From contig JASLAP010000312.1 of assembly GCA_030147065.1 (NCBI GenBank), positions 1 to 8,729 on the forward strand: a stretch of DNA of 8,729 nt, in the 5' to 3' direction. Positions 1 through 6,257 of the stretch are shown here, piece by piece (the stretch's first letter is position 1; every line of letters starts with the position of its first letter). Made by a program: the position numbers and the translations under genes. The notes beneath the pieces were generated by a model, which worked only from the letters and a program-made list of their open reading frames with translations, searched no databases and was not told the origin of the DNA. This DNA comes from Pseudonocardia sp. Lineage in GTDB: Bacteria > Actinomycetota > Actinomycetes > Mycobacteriales > Pseudonocardiaceae.

Positions 1-890
1 ACACCCGCGCCCATCACCAACTCGCCCTTGTGCGCCTGGGACACGTACACGTGGACGTGGTTCGACATGACGACGGTCGGGTGCACCGGCTCGAGCAGCT
101 CGGACACCAGCGCCTGGAGCGGGTGGCTCTGCAGGGGCAGCCGCAGGCCGAGCATGTCGGTGAGCACCGACGTCGTGCCGGCGGCGCACAGCGCGACCTG
201 CCCGGCCGCGATGTCGCCCCGGGTGGTCCGCACCCCGGTCACCCGGTCGCCCTCGGTGGTGAACCCCGTGACGCCGCAGTCCTGGATGATGTCGATGCCC
301 GCCTGGTCGGCGCGCCGGGCGAAGCCCCAGGCAACGTAGTCGTGCTTGGCGATGCCCGCCCGCGGCTGGTAGGTCGCGCCGAGGACCGGGTAGCGGAGGT
401 CCTGGGAGGTGTTGACGATCGGGCAGACCTTCTTGACCTCGTCCGGCGTCAGCCACTCGGCGTCGATGCCGTTGAGCTTGTTCGCCTCGACCCGGCGCAC
501 GCTGTCGCGGACGTCCTGCAGGCTGTGCGCGAGGTTGAGCACGCCGCGCTGGCTGAACAGGATCGGGTAGCCGAGATCGTCCTCCAGGCCCTCCCACAGC
601 TTCAGGGAGTGCTCGTAGATCGCCGAACTCTCGTCCCACAGGTAGTTCGAGCGGATCAGCGTGGTGTTTCGGGCCATGTTCCCGCCCCCCAGCCAGCTCC
701 GCTCCAGCACCGCGACGTTGGTGATCCCGTGGTTCTTGGCCAGGTAGTGCGCCGTCGCGAGACCGTGGCCGCCGCCGCCGACGATCACCACGTCGTAGGA
801 GCGCTTCGGCTCGGGGTTGCGCCAGAGGAAGTCCGGGTGCTCGGGCAGGTGCGCCCCGGGCCGGACCGGTCCGCTGTCGACCGACGTCAT
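1..890 (-). CDS. soxB: Sarcosine oxidase beta subunit (heterotetrameric type), 3' end cut by window edge
   Basis: The 296 visible residues match the N-terminal two-thirds of the beta subunit of heterotetrameric sarcosine oxidase, which is usually about 400 residues long. This FAD/FMN enzyme oxidises sarcosine to glycine and passes the methyl group to tetrahydrofolate. A dinucleotide-binding fold starts near residue 32 (DVVIVGGGGHGLATAHYL), with ARNTTLIRSNY near residues 73-83. QPRAGIAKHD (175-184) carries His183, which probably corresponds to the histidine that binds FMN covalently in this family; that assignment is from memory of the family. The start is an ATG at 890-888 whose first bases overlap the glyA stop (ATGA, 887-890), so translational coupling is expected. 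A weaker alternative is a general FAD-dependent glycine/D-amino-acid oxidase. The remaining subunit genes (soxD, soxA, soxG) would be expected to the left of the window. Confidence 0.93.
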   Translation of the reverse strand, partial: MTSVDSGPVRPGAHLPEHPDFLWRNPEPKRSYDVVIVGGGGHGLATAHYLAKNHGITNVAVLERSWLGGGNMARNTTLIRSNYLWDESSAIYEHSLKLWEGLEDDLGYPILFSQRGVLNLAHSLQDVRDSVRRVEANKLNGIDAEWLTPDEVKKVCPIVNTSQDLRYPVLGATYQPRAGIAKHDYVAWGFARRADQAGIDIIQDCGVTGFTTEGDRVTGVRTTRGDIAAGQVALCAAGTTSVLTDMLGLRLPLQSHPLQALVSELLEPVHPTVVMSNHVHVYVSQAHKGELVMGAG

Positions 891-2218
891 CGCGGTGTCT
901 CCTTCAGCGTCGGGTAGAGGGGACGGGCCGCTGCCAGCGCCGCGCCGCGGTCGCGCAGCGCGTCCAGCGCGGCCTCGCCGGTCGCCGGGCGCAGGGCCTC
1001 GGCGACGATGTCGGCCACCTCGACGAACTCGGCCCGCCCGAACCCGCGTGCGGCCAGCGCCGGGGTCCCGATCCGGACCCCGGAGCTGACCATCGGGGGG
1101 CGCGGGTCGAAGGGCACGGCGTTGCGGTTGACCGTGATGCCGACCCGGTGCAGGCGGTCCTCCGCCTGCTTGCCGTCCAGCTCGGAGGCCCGCAGGTCCA
1201 CCAGCACCAGGTGCACGTCGGTGCCGCCGCTGACCACGCCGATCCCCGCGGCGCGGGAGTCCTCGGCGAGCAGCCGGTCGGCCAGCAGGCGCGCGCCCTC
1301 GAGCGTCCGCACCTGGCGGTCGCGGAACGCGTCGGTCGCGGCGAGCTTGAACGCCACCGCCTTGGCGGCGATCACGTGCTCGAGGGGACCGCCCTGCTGG
1401 CCCGGGAAGACGTTGGAGTTGAGCTTCTTGTGCAGGCCCGACTCGGCGTTGGCGGCGAGGATGACCCCGCCGCGCGGCCCGCCGAGCGTCTTGTGCGTGG
1501 TGGAGGTGACCACGTGGGCGTGCGGCAGCGGTGACGGGTGCAGACCCGCGGCGACGAGGCCGGCGAAGTGCGCCATGTCGACCATCAGGTAGGCGCCGAC
1601 CTCGTCGGCGATCCGCCGGAACTCCGCGAAGTCGAGGTGGCGGGGGTAGGCCGACCACCCGGCGATGATCACTCTCGGCTGGTGTTCGTGGGCCAGGCGT
1701 TCCACCTCGGCCATGTCGACGAGGTGGTCGTCCTCCCGCACGTGGTACGCCGCGACCCGGTACAGCTGGCCGGAGAAGTTCAGCCGCATGCCGTGGGTGA
1801 GGTGGCCGCCGTGCGCGAGGTCGAGCCCGAGGATCGTGTCGCCGGGATGCAGGAGCGCGGCCATCGCGGCCGCGTTCGCCTGGGCGCCCGAGTGCGGCTG
1901 CACGTTGGCGTAGTCGGCGCCGAACAGCGCCTTCAGGCGGTCGATCGCGAGCTGTTCGACGACGTCGACGTGCTCGCAGCCGCCGTAGTAGCGGCGCCCG
2001 GGGTAGCCCTCGGCGTACTTGTTGGTCAGGACCGAGCCCTGGGCCGCCATGACCGAGAGCGGGGCGAAGTTCTCGCTCGCGATCATCTCCAGGGTCGACT
2101 CCTGGCGCGCCAGCTCGGCCGAGATCGCCGCGTGCACCTCGGGGTCCGTCTCGGCCAGGCTTCCGCTCAATACCGGGTCCGCGCTGCGCTGCGACCCCGT
2201 CTGCACGGCGATGCTCAT
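887..2218 (-). CDS. glyA: Serine hydroxymethyltransferase
   Basis: This 443-residue protein is close to the usual length of cytosolic SHMT (about 420-430). The PLP enzyme interconverts glycine plus 5,10-methylene-tetrahydrofolate with serine plus tetrahydrofolate. Family motifs seen in order are MIASENF (45-51), KYAEGYPGRRYYGG (67-80), NVQPHSGAQANAA (105-117), LMVDMAHFAGL (211-221), STTHKTLGGPRGG (239-251) with Lys243 as the expected PLP Schiff-base lysine, and SGVRIGTPALAARGF (379-393). The ATG at 2218 begins a normal SHMT N terminus; the frame stays open upstream, but only as an out-of-frame reading of the oxygenase gene. The ribosome binding site is weak (CGGAC). It lies 35 bases after the oxygenase stop and overlaps soxB by four bases. 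The context suggests a copy dedicated to disposing of glycine and one-carbon units from methylamine breakdown, distinct from a housekeeping glyA (inference). Confidence 0.96.
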   Translation of the reverse strand: MSIAVQTGSQRSADPVLSGSLAETDPEVHAAISAELARQESTLEMIASENFAPLSVMAAQGSVLTNKYAEGYPGRRYYGGCEHVDVVEQLAIDRLKALFGADYANVQPHSGAQANAAAMAALLHPGDTILGLDLAHGGHLTHGMRLNFSGQLYRVAAYHVREDDHLVDMAEVERLAHEHQPRVIIAGWSAYPRHLDFAEFRRIADEVGAYLMVDMAHFAGLVAAGLHPSPLPHAHVVTSTTHKTLGGPRGGVILAANAESGLHKKLNSNVFPGQQGGPLEHVIAAKAVAFKLAATDAFRDRQVRTLEGARLLADRLLAEDSRAAGIGVVSGGTDVHLVLVDLRASELDGKQAEDRLHRVGITVNRNAVPFDPRPPMVSSGVRIGTPALAARGFGRAEFVEVADIVAEALRPATGEAALDALRDRGAALAAARPLYPTLKETPR

Positions 2219-2253
2219 CTGTAGTCCGTTCGTGGTGGTGGCGGTCGCGGGGG

Positions 2254-3393
2254 TCACGCGTGTCCGGCACGCGCGTCGAGGTGCTGGGTGACCCACTCGT
2301 GGAAGTGACCGATGTGGTGCTCGCTGGGCACCAGCACCCCGCCCTGGGCGTAGGCCCGGGAGTTCGCGGCGAGCTGGCAGCGCTCGGCGGCGTCGAAGTC
2401 CTGCTCGTTGACCCGGTGGAACAGCTCGACCGAGCGGCTCAGGTCCTTGCCCGACGCGACGACCTCGGGCAGGTACAACCAGTCGCAGTCGACGATCGTG
2501 CGGTCCGCCGCGACCGGGTACATGCGGTGGAAGATGACGTGGTCGGGCACCAGGTTGATGAAGACCTGCGGGTTGACCGTGATCGCGTAGTACCTGCGGT
2601 CGTGCTCGGGGGCCACGCTGGGGATGGCCTCGACGCCCTCGGTGCCGTCGACGGTGAAGCCGGAGACGTTCTCCCCGAACTCGGCGCCGTGGCCGACGAA
2701 GTACTGCGCGGCGTAGCCCTCGGCGAATTCCGGCAGCACCTCGGTGAGCTCGGGGTGGATCGTGGCGCAGTGGTAGCACTCCATGAAGTTCTCGATGATG
2801 AGCTTCCAGTTGGCCTTCACGTCGTAGGTGATGCGCCGGCCGACCTCGAGCTTGTCGATCTTCCAGCCCTCGATGATGTCGCCGTCGCCGAGCCGCCCGG
2901 CCACTGCCCCGGTGACGGTGTCCTCGAACGACGGCGGCTCGTCGGCGAGGCACACCCAGACGTAGCCCAACCACTCCCGCAGGTGGACGGGGACCAGCCC
3001 GAACTGCGTGCGGTCGACGCCCTCCATCTGCGTGAGGTTCGGCGCGGCCACCAGCGTGCCGTCGAGGGCGTAGGTCCAGGCGTGGTACCCGCACTGGAGC
3101 TTGCGCTGGCCGGTGCCCGACTTCTCCATGCACACGCGGGCGCCGCGGTGCCGGCAGACGTTCAGGAACGCGCGCAGCTTCCGGTCACGGCCGCGGACGA
3201 TCACCACGTTCTCCCGGCCCACGTCGACGGTTTCGAACGAGCCGGGACCTTCGAGGTCCGACGTGCGCGCAGCGGCGAACCAGTACGCCTCGAAGATCCT
3301 CGCCTGCTCCTGATCGAAGATCGTCGGATCGGTGTAGGAGTGGCCGGGCAGCGTGGGGATGAAGCTGGGCGGGAGTCCAGTGTGGATGGACAC
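2254..3393 (-). CDS. gbcA: Rieske non-heme iron oxygenase, alpha subunit; probable glycine betaine monooxygenase (GbcA-like)
   Basis: This 379-residue protein has an N-terminal Rieske domain followed by a catalytic mononuclear iron domain. The [2Fe-2S] ligands are Cys80-x-His82 and Cys101-x-x-His104 (NVCRHRG and CGYHAWTY). The catalytic block NWKLIIENFMECYHCATIHP (195-214) gives His208 and His213 as iron ligands; Asp332 in EQDFDAAE is a candidate third ligand. The bridging position is Glu205, not the Asp of classical ring hydroxylases. ECYHC with Glu is typical of quaternary-amine oxygenases such as GbcA and carnitine oxygenase CntA. The expected reaction is O2- and NAD(P)H-dependent demethylation of glycine betaine to dimethylglycine plus formaldehyde. 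The GTG start at 3393 has GAAAGG six bases upstream. An in-frame ATG at 3519 would add 42 residues. glyA and soxB downstream favour glycine betaine; stachydrine, carnitine or choline remain possible substrates. The symbol is by function and context, not proven orthology. Confidence 0.8.
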   Translation of the reverse strand: MSIHTGLPPSFIPTLPGHSYTDPTIFDQEQARIFEAYWFAAARTSDLEGPGSFETVDVGRENVVIVRGRDRKLRAFLNVCRHRGARVCMEKSGTGQRKLQCGYHAWTYALDGTLVAAPNLTQMEGVDRTQFGLVPVHLREWLGYVWVCLADEPPSFEDTVTGAVAGRLGDGDIIEGWKIDKLEVGRRITYDVKANWKLIIENFMECYHCATIHPELTEVLPEFAEGYAAQYFVGHGAEFGENVSGFTVDGTEGVEAIPSVAPEHDRRYYAITVNPQVFINLVPDHVIFHRMYPVAADRTIVDCDWLYLPEVVASGKDLSRSVELFHRVNEQDFDAAERCQLAANSRAYAQGGVLVPSEHHIGHFHEWVTQHLDARAGHA

Positions 3394-3399
3394 GGAACA

Positions 3400-3405
3400 C
3401 CTTTC
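3400..3405 (-). promoter_or_regulatory. Ribosome binding site for the oxygenase GTG start
   Basis: On the minus strand the sequence reads GAAAGG, six bases before the GTG at 3393-3391. It is the main reason for choosing the 379-residue form, together with the fact that Rieske oxygenase similarity begins shortly after this point. Confidence 0.6.
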
Positions 3406-3497
3406 GACGCAGGACGTGGCGGGCGGGACAGTGCGCAGCAGCGCGGACGGGTCGGGCCGGGCTGACGAAACGCCTCCACCGTCGACGACCGAGATCA

Positions 3498-3524
3498 GTT
3501 GTATCAGATAGCGCAACATAGCGC
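3498..3524. promoter_or_regulatory. Candidate operator: tandem ATAGCGC repeats in the oxygenase promoter region
   Basis: ATAGCGC occurs at 3508-3514 and again at 3518-3524 on the plus strand, exactly 10 bases (about one helical turn) apart. The first copy lies inside an imperfect inverted repeat GTTG-N12-CAAC (3498-3517). The cluster lies just downstream of the predicted oxygenase transcription start, where a bound repressor would block transcription. Related copies lie upstream of the ferredoxin gene. Binding by the adjacent IclR protein is inferred from position and sharing, not shown. Confidence 0.45.
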
Positions 3525-3538
3525 GCCTTCCGCAACAG

Positions 3539-3568
3539 ACGATAGGTTCGCCCCGAGACGTGTGTCAA
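3539..3568 (-). promoter_or_regulatory. Predicted sigma-70-type promoter of the oxygenase-glyA-soxB operon
   Basis: On the minus strand a perfect -35 hexamer TTGACA (3568-3563) is followed after 18 bases by a -10-like TATCGT (3544-3539). This places the transcription start near 3533. GGAAGG follows at 3531-3526, six bases before an in-frame ATG at 3519. The GTG chosen as the oxygenase start would then have a leader of about 140 bases. The ATAGCGC repeats fall immediately downstream of this start. Confidence 0.6.
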
Positions 3569-3599
3569 GGCTCCCGTCCGGCCCTGAGTGGGTCCGCCG

Positions 3600-3605
3600 T
3601 ACAGT
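3600..3605 (+). promoter_or_regulatory. Predicted -10 element of a leaderless iclR-family transcript
   Basis: TACAGT fits the actinobacterial -10 pattern TAnnnT. Six bases separate it from the GTG at 3612, the spacing expected when transcription begins at the start codon. No convincing -35 is visible 16-18 bases upstream, and no good Shine-Dalgarno sequence precedes the GTG, which agrees with leaderless expression. Confidence 0.45.
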
Positions 3606-3611
3606 CGGAAC

Positions 3612-4406
3612 GTGACGAACAGCGCGGTGGGCGGCGGCAGGGAAGCCGGGCCGTCGCAGGTCCAGTCGGTCGATCGGGCCATCGCGATCCTGTACCTGCT
3701 GGCGGAGCGGGGAGATGCGGGCGTCACCGAGGTCGCCGGCGAGCTCGGCGTGCACAAGTCGACCGCCTTCCGGCTGATCGGCGCGCTCGAACGCGGGAGC
3801 CTCATCGACCAGGACGGCGAGCGGGGCAAGTACCGCCTCGGTCGCGGCATGCTCCGGCTGGCGGCGGCGACGGCCGGACGACTCGAACTGCCGACCGAGA
3901 GCCGACCCGTGTGCCGACAGCTGGCCGCGGAGCTCGGCGAAGCGGTCAACCTCGCGATCCTCGACAGCGGCGAGGCCACCAACATCCTCCAGGAGTACGG
4001 ACCGTCGGCGATCACCGGTCGCAACTGGATCGGCCAGCGCACGCCGCTGCACACGACGGCGAGCGGCAAGGTGCTGCTGGCCCACATGGATCCGGTGGCC
4101 CTGAAGGAGATCCTGACTTCCCCGTTGCACCGCTACACGCCGCACACCGTGGTCGAGCCGACGTCACTGGAGACGGAGCTGGCCGAGGTGCGCGAGCGGG
4201 GTTGGGCCTCCACGGCCGAGGAGTTCGAGATCGGCCTCAACGCGGTCGCCGCTCCCATCCACGACGCGACCGGTGAGGTGGTCGCGGCCGTCGGGGTGTC
4301 CGGCCCCTCCTACCGACTCACCGTCGAATCGTTCCCCGCCGTGGCCTCGCAGCTGCTGGCCGGCGCGAGGGAGATCAGCGCCCGGTTGGGCTTCTTCGGG
4401 CGGTAG
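3612..4406 (+). CDS. IclR-family transcriptional regulator
   Basis: This 264-residue protein has the standard IclR layout and length. An N-terminal winged helix-turn-helix occupies about residues 18-80, with VTEVAGELGVHKSTAFRLI (38-56) as the helix-turn-helix core. The C-terminal effector-binding domain has hallmarks PLHTTASGKVLLAHM (145-159), AEEFEIGLNAVAAPI (202-216) and GEVVAAVGVSGPSYRL (221-236). It is divergent from the oxygenase operon and upstream of the ferredoxin-reductase pair, the usual place for a local regulator of a catabolic cluster. The effector might be betaine or a demethylated product (inference). The GTG at 3612 is preferred because of the leaderless -10; a GTG at 3588 would add eight residues, and one at 3627 would shorten the N terminus. 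Shared ATAGCGC-type motifs in both flanking promoter regions are candidate operators. Confidence 0.92.
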   Translation: MTNSAVGGGREAGPSQVQSVDRAIAILYLLAERGDAGVTEVAGELGVHKSTAFRLIGALERGSLIDQDGERGKYRLGRGMLRLAAATAGRLELPTESRPVCRQLAAELGEAVNLAILDSGEATNILQEYGPSAITGRNWIGQRTPLHTTASGKVLLAHMDPVALKEILTSPLHRYTPHTVVEPTSLETELAEVRERGWASTAEEFEIGLNAVAAPIHDATGEVVAAVGVSGPSYRLTVESFPAVASQLLAGAREISARLGFFGR

Positions 4407-4438
4407 CCGCGAGCAGCGCCGCGACCGCTCCCCGGTCG

Positions 4439-4454
4439 GGCGCCTCACGGCGCC
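4439..4454 (+). terminator. Possible hairpin terminator after the IclR gene
   Basis: GGCGCC (4439-4444), loop TCAC and GGCGCC (4449-4454) form a six-base-pair GC-only stem beginning 32 bases after the regulator's stop codon. There is no T tract, which is common in high-GC actinobacteria, so support is modest. The rest of the 232-base gap before the ferredoxin holds the promoter and operator elements listed separately. Confidence 0.3.
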
Positions 4455-4563
4455 ATCCCGCGCCTGCCCGACATCGCAGGACGACGTCTCCACCGGCCGT
4501 GCAGCGCCGGCACCTCATGATCGCCCGTAACCCAGCGGTTGCGAGCGGCCCAACACGCACCCC

Positions 4564-4593
4564 TTGACGCGCGCGCGTTGCGCAGTGCACTGT
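4564..4593 (+). promoter_or_regulatory. Weak candidate promoter of the ferredoxin-reductase operon
   Basis: A -35-like TTGACG (4564-4569) is followed after 18 bases by CACTGT (4588-4593), a poor -10. A 10-base palindrome CAGTGCACTG (4583-4592) overlaps the -10 region and could be a further regulator site or chance. The weak -10 would fit a promoter that needs an activator, but the true start cannot be fixed from sequence. Confidence 0.3.
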
Positions 4594-4597
4594 GTCG

Positions 4598-4625
4598 GAT
4601 AGCACGACGTGGTGCGCTATACGCA
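4598..4625. promoter_or_regulatory. Candidate operator upstream of the ferredoxin gene (ATAGCGC family)
   Basis: GATAGCAC lies at 4598-4605. A near-palindrome TGCG-CTATA-CGCA lies at 4613-4625, whose reverse strand contains TATAGCGCA. Both resemble the ATAGCGC repeats of the oxygenase promoter region. Paired TGCG/CGCA arms around a short AT-containing centre are compatible with IclR-type operators (from general knowledge of the family). The second site ends three bases before the ribosome binding site, so a bound protein could block initiation. Confidence 0.45.
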
Positions 4626-4627
4626 AC

Positions 4628-4632
4628 GGAGG
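4628..4632 (+). promoter_or_regulatory. Strong ribosome binding site of the ferredoxin gene
   Basis: GGAGG six bases before the ATG at 4639 fixes this start and rules out the in-frame upstream codon at 4609. It lies immediately after the candidate operator. Confidence 0.8.
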
Positions 4633-4638
4633 ACCTGC

Positions 4639-5028
4639 ATGATTCAGGTGTGCGCCCTGGCTGATCTCCCCCCGGGTGAGTCGACCCGCGTCCTGGCGCA
4701 CGTCCCGGTGGCGGTGTTCAACGCTGACGGCGAGCTCTTCGCGATCGACGACACCTGCACGCACCAGGACGCGTCGTTGTCGGAGGGCTGGCTCGAGGAC
4801 TGCATGGTCGAGTGCCCGCTGCACGCGGCGTCCTTCGACCTGCGGACCGGCAAGCCGACCGCGCCCCCGGCCAAGAAGCCGGTCCGCACCTACGCCGTCG
4901 TGGTCGAGGACGGGGTCGTGTACGTGGACGCTCCGGCGGCGAACGCCGCTGCGGCCGCGCCGAGTCGTGCGGACGCGGCGGAGGCGGCGGAGGCGGCGGA
5001 CGTCGAGACCCGGCAGGGTGTGGCGTGA
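4639..5028 (+). CDS. Rieske-type ferredoxin, probable electron carrier for the oxygenase
   Basis: This is a 129-residue small soluble Rieske protein. The [2Fe-2S] ligands are Cys40-x-His42 and Cys59-x-x-His62 (DTCTHQD and CPLHAASF), 16 residues apart, as in the BphF/HcaC/NirD-like ferredoxins of multicomponent oxygenases. It would carry single electrons from the reductase encoded next to it to a terminal oxygenase. The compact domain ends near residue 98, which is the usual length of about 100-110 residues; a further alanine-rich tail (residues 99-125) is unusual. Its stop overlaps the reductase GTG by four bases. No terminal oxygenase lies on this strand, so the natural partner is the divergently encoded Rieske oxygenase at 2254-3393 (inference). 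A NirD role is unlikely because no nirB is present. Confidence 0.9.
   Translation: MIQVCALADLPPGESTRVLAHVPVAVFNADGELFAIDDTCTHQDASLSEGWLEDCMVECPLHAASFDLRTGKPTAPPAKKPVRTYAVVVEDGVVYVDAPAANAAAAAPSRADAAEAAEAADVETRQGVA
4975..5001 (+). repeat. Three tandem copies of a 9-base repeat inside the ferredoxin tail
   Basis: The unit GCGGCGGAG is present twice exactly, and a third time with its last base changed to C. It encodes the AAE-like repeats of the alanine-rich C terminus. The copy number keeps the reading frame, so slippage would lengthen or shorten the tail by three residues without disrupting the Rieske domain. Confidence 0.85.
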
Positions 5029-6227
5029 CCCGGCGGACCATCGCCGTCATCGGTGCCTCGCTGTCGGGACTGCGGGCAGCGCAGCAGCTGCGGGCCCAGG
5101 GCTACGACGGCGATCTCGTGATCGTCGGCGCGGAGCGGCACCTCCCCTACGACCGCCCGCCACTGTCCAAGGACTACCTGCTCGGCACCGTCGGACCCGC
5201 CGACCTGGCGCTCGCCGAGCAGTCGGACATCGACGACCTCGACGCGCGGTGGCACCTGGGTGTCGCAGCCGAGCGGCTCGACGTCACCGGGGGCCGGATC
5301 GTCCTCGCCTCCGGCGACGAGATCGCGACGGACGGGGTCGTCATCGCCACCGGCGGCGTGCCGCGTCGCCTGCCGGCCGCCGAGGGCCTGCTCGGTGTGC
5401 ACGTCCTGCGCAGCCTGGAGGACGCGGACGCGCTGCGGGCCGAGCTGACCGGTGGGGCCGAGAACGTGGTGGTGATCGGCGCCGGCTTCATCGGCGCGGA
5501 GGTCGCCGCCACCGCCCGCGCCCTCGGCCTGGACGTGACGATCGTCGAGGCCATGCCGGTCCCCCTTTCCGTCGCGCTGGGGCCGGAGCTGGGTGCCGTG
5601 TGCGCAGGCCTGCACGCCACCAACGGCGTCCCCCTGCTCGCCGGCACGACAGTCGTGGACTGGCTCACCGCCGACGACGGCGCGGGACGGCTGCGCGTGA
5701 CCGGCCTCGAACTCAGCGACGGCCGCCGGCTCCGCGCCGACGTCGTCGTCGTGGGGATCGGCATGCAGCCGGCGACCGGATGGCTGGAGGACTCCGGGCT
5801 CTTCCTGGACAACGGTGTCCTGACCGACGCCGGCTACGTCACGGACCGCCCGAACATCGTCGCCGTCGGTGACGTCGCCCGACCGTACAACCCGCGCACG
5901 GGCCGCAACGTCCGTCGGGAGCACTGGACGGACGCGGCCGAGGGCCCCGCGATCGCGGTGCGGAACCTCCTGGCCGGACGCACGGTGCAGCACGTCGACA
6001 AGCCCAGCTACTTCTGGTCCGACCAGTACGGCACGCGCATCCAGTTCGCCGGCGCGGCGGACCCGTCCGACGAGATCCGGTTCCTCGACGGCGCTCCCAC
6101 CGACGGAGCCTTCGTCGCGACCTACCACCGGGGCGACGCCACCACCGCGGTCCTGGCGATGAACAACCCCCGGCTCTTCACGCGCCTGCGGCGTCAGCTC
6201 GCCGCCACGACCCGGCTCGGCGCCTGA
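5025..6227 (+). CDS. FAD-dependent NAD(P)H:ferredoxin reductase
   Basis: This 400-residue protein matches the oxygenase-coupled ferredoxin reductase family (BphA4/HcaD/rubredoxin reductase-like, usually about 400 residues). The FAD-binding motif IAVIGASLSGLRAAQQL (6-22) has the GxSxxG form common in this family. PYDRPPLSKDYL (41-52) is the family signature. The NAD(P)-binding motif VVVIGAGFIGAEVA (148-161) follows, then the second FAD contact TDRPNIVAVGDVA (273-285) and the C-terminal reductase domain from about residue 325 (YFWSDQYGTRIQFAGA). It should pass electrons from NADH to the Rieske ferredoxin encoded just upstream. The GTG start at 5025 overlaps the ferredoxin TGA (GTGA), and AGGG lies six bases upstream, so the pair is probably translationally coupled. 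Electron delivery to the betaine oxygenase is inferred from context. Confidence 0.93.
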   Translation: MTRRTIAVIGASLSGLRAAQQLRAQGYDGDLVIVGAERHLPYDRPPLSKDYLLGTVGPADLALAEQSDIDDLDARWHLGVAAERLDVTGGRIVLASGDEIATDGVVIATGGVPRRLPAAEGLLGVHVLRSLEDADALRAELTGGAENVVVIGAGFIGAEVAATARALGLDVTIVEAMPVPLSVALGPELGAVCAGLHATNGVPLLAGTTVVDWLTADDGAGRLRVTGLELSDGRRLRADVVVVGIGMQPATGWLEDSGLFLDNGVLTDAGYVTDRPNIVAVGDVARPYNPRTGRNVRREHWTDAAEGPAIAVRNLLAGRTVQHVDKPSYFWSDQYGTRIQFAGAADPSDEIRFLDGAPTDGAFVATYHRGDATTAVLAMNNPRLFTRLRRQLAATTRLGA

Positions 6228-6257
6228 TCGGTCGACGCGGTCGCGCCGGAACAAATC

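Noticed and set aside
30..917. 295-residue plus-strand open frame over soxB
   Set aside because: It is the antisense shadow of the sarcosine oxidase beta subunit; no domain is recognisable.
2219..2253. Glycine riboswitch upstream of glyA
   Set aside because: The 35-base gap is far too short for a glycine aptamer, and no aptamer-like structure is seen in the operon leader either.
887..3133. A 748-residue fusion-like protein ending as GlyA
   Set aside because: The part before 2218 is an out-of-frame reading of the oxygenase gene with arginine/histidine-rich nonsense. SHMT similarity begins at the ATG at 2218, so there is no real fusion.
2260..3465. 401-residue plus-strand open frame across the Rieske oxygenase
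   Set aside because: It is a composition-driven shadow; the minus-strand frame has complete Rieske and iron-binding motifs.
3504..4145. Minus-strand open frames across the IclR gene
   Set aside because: They lack motifs, while the plus strand encodes a complete IclR protein with helix-turn-helix and effector domain.
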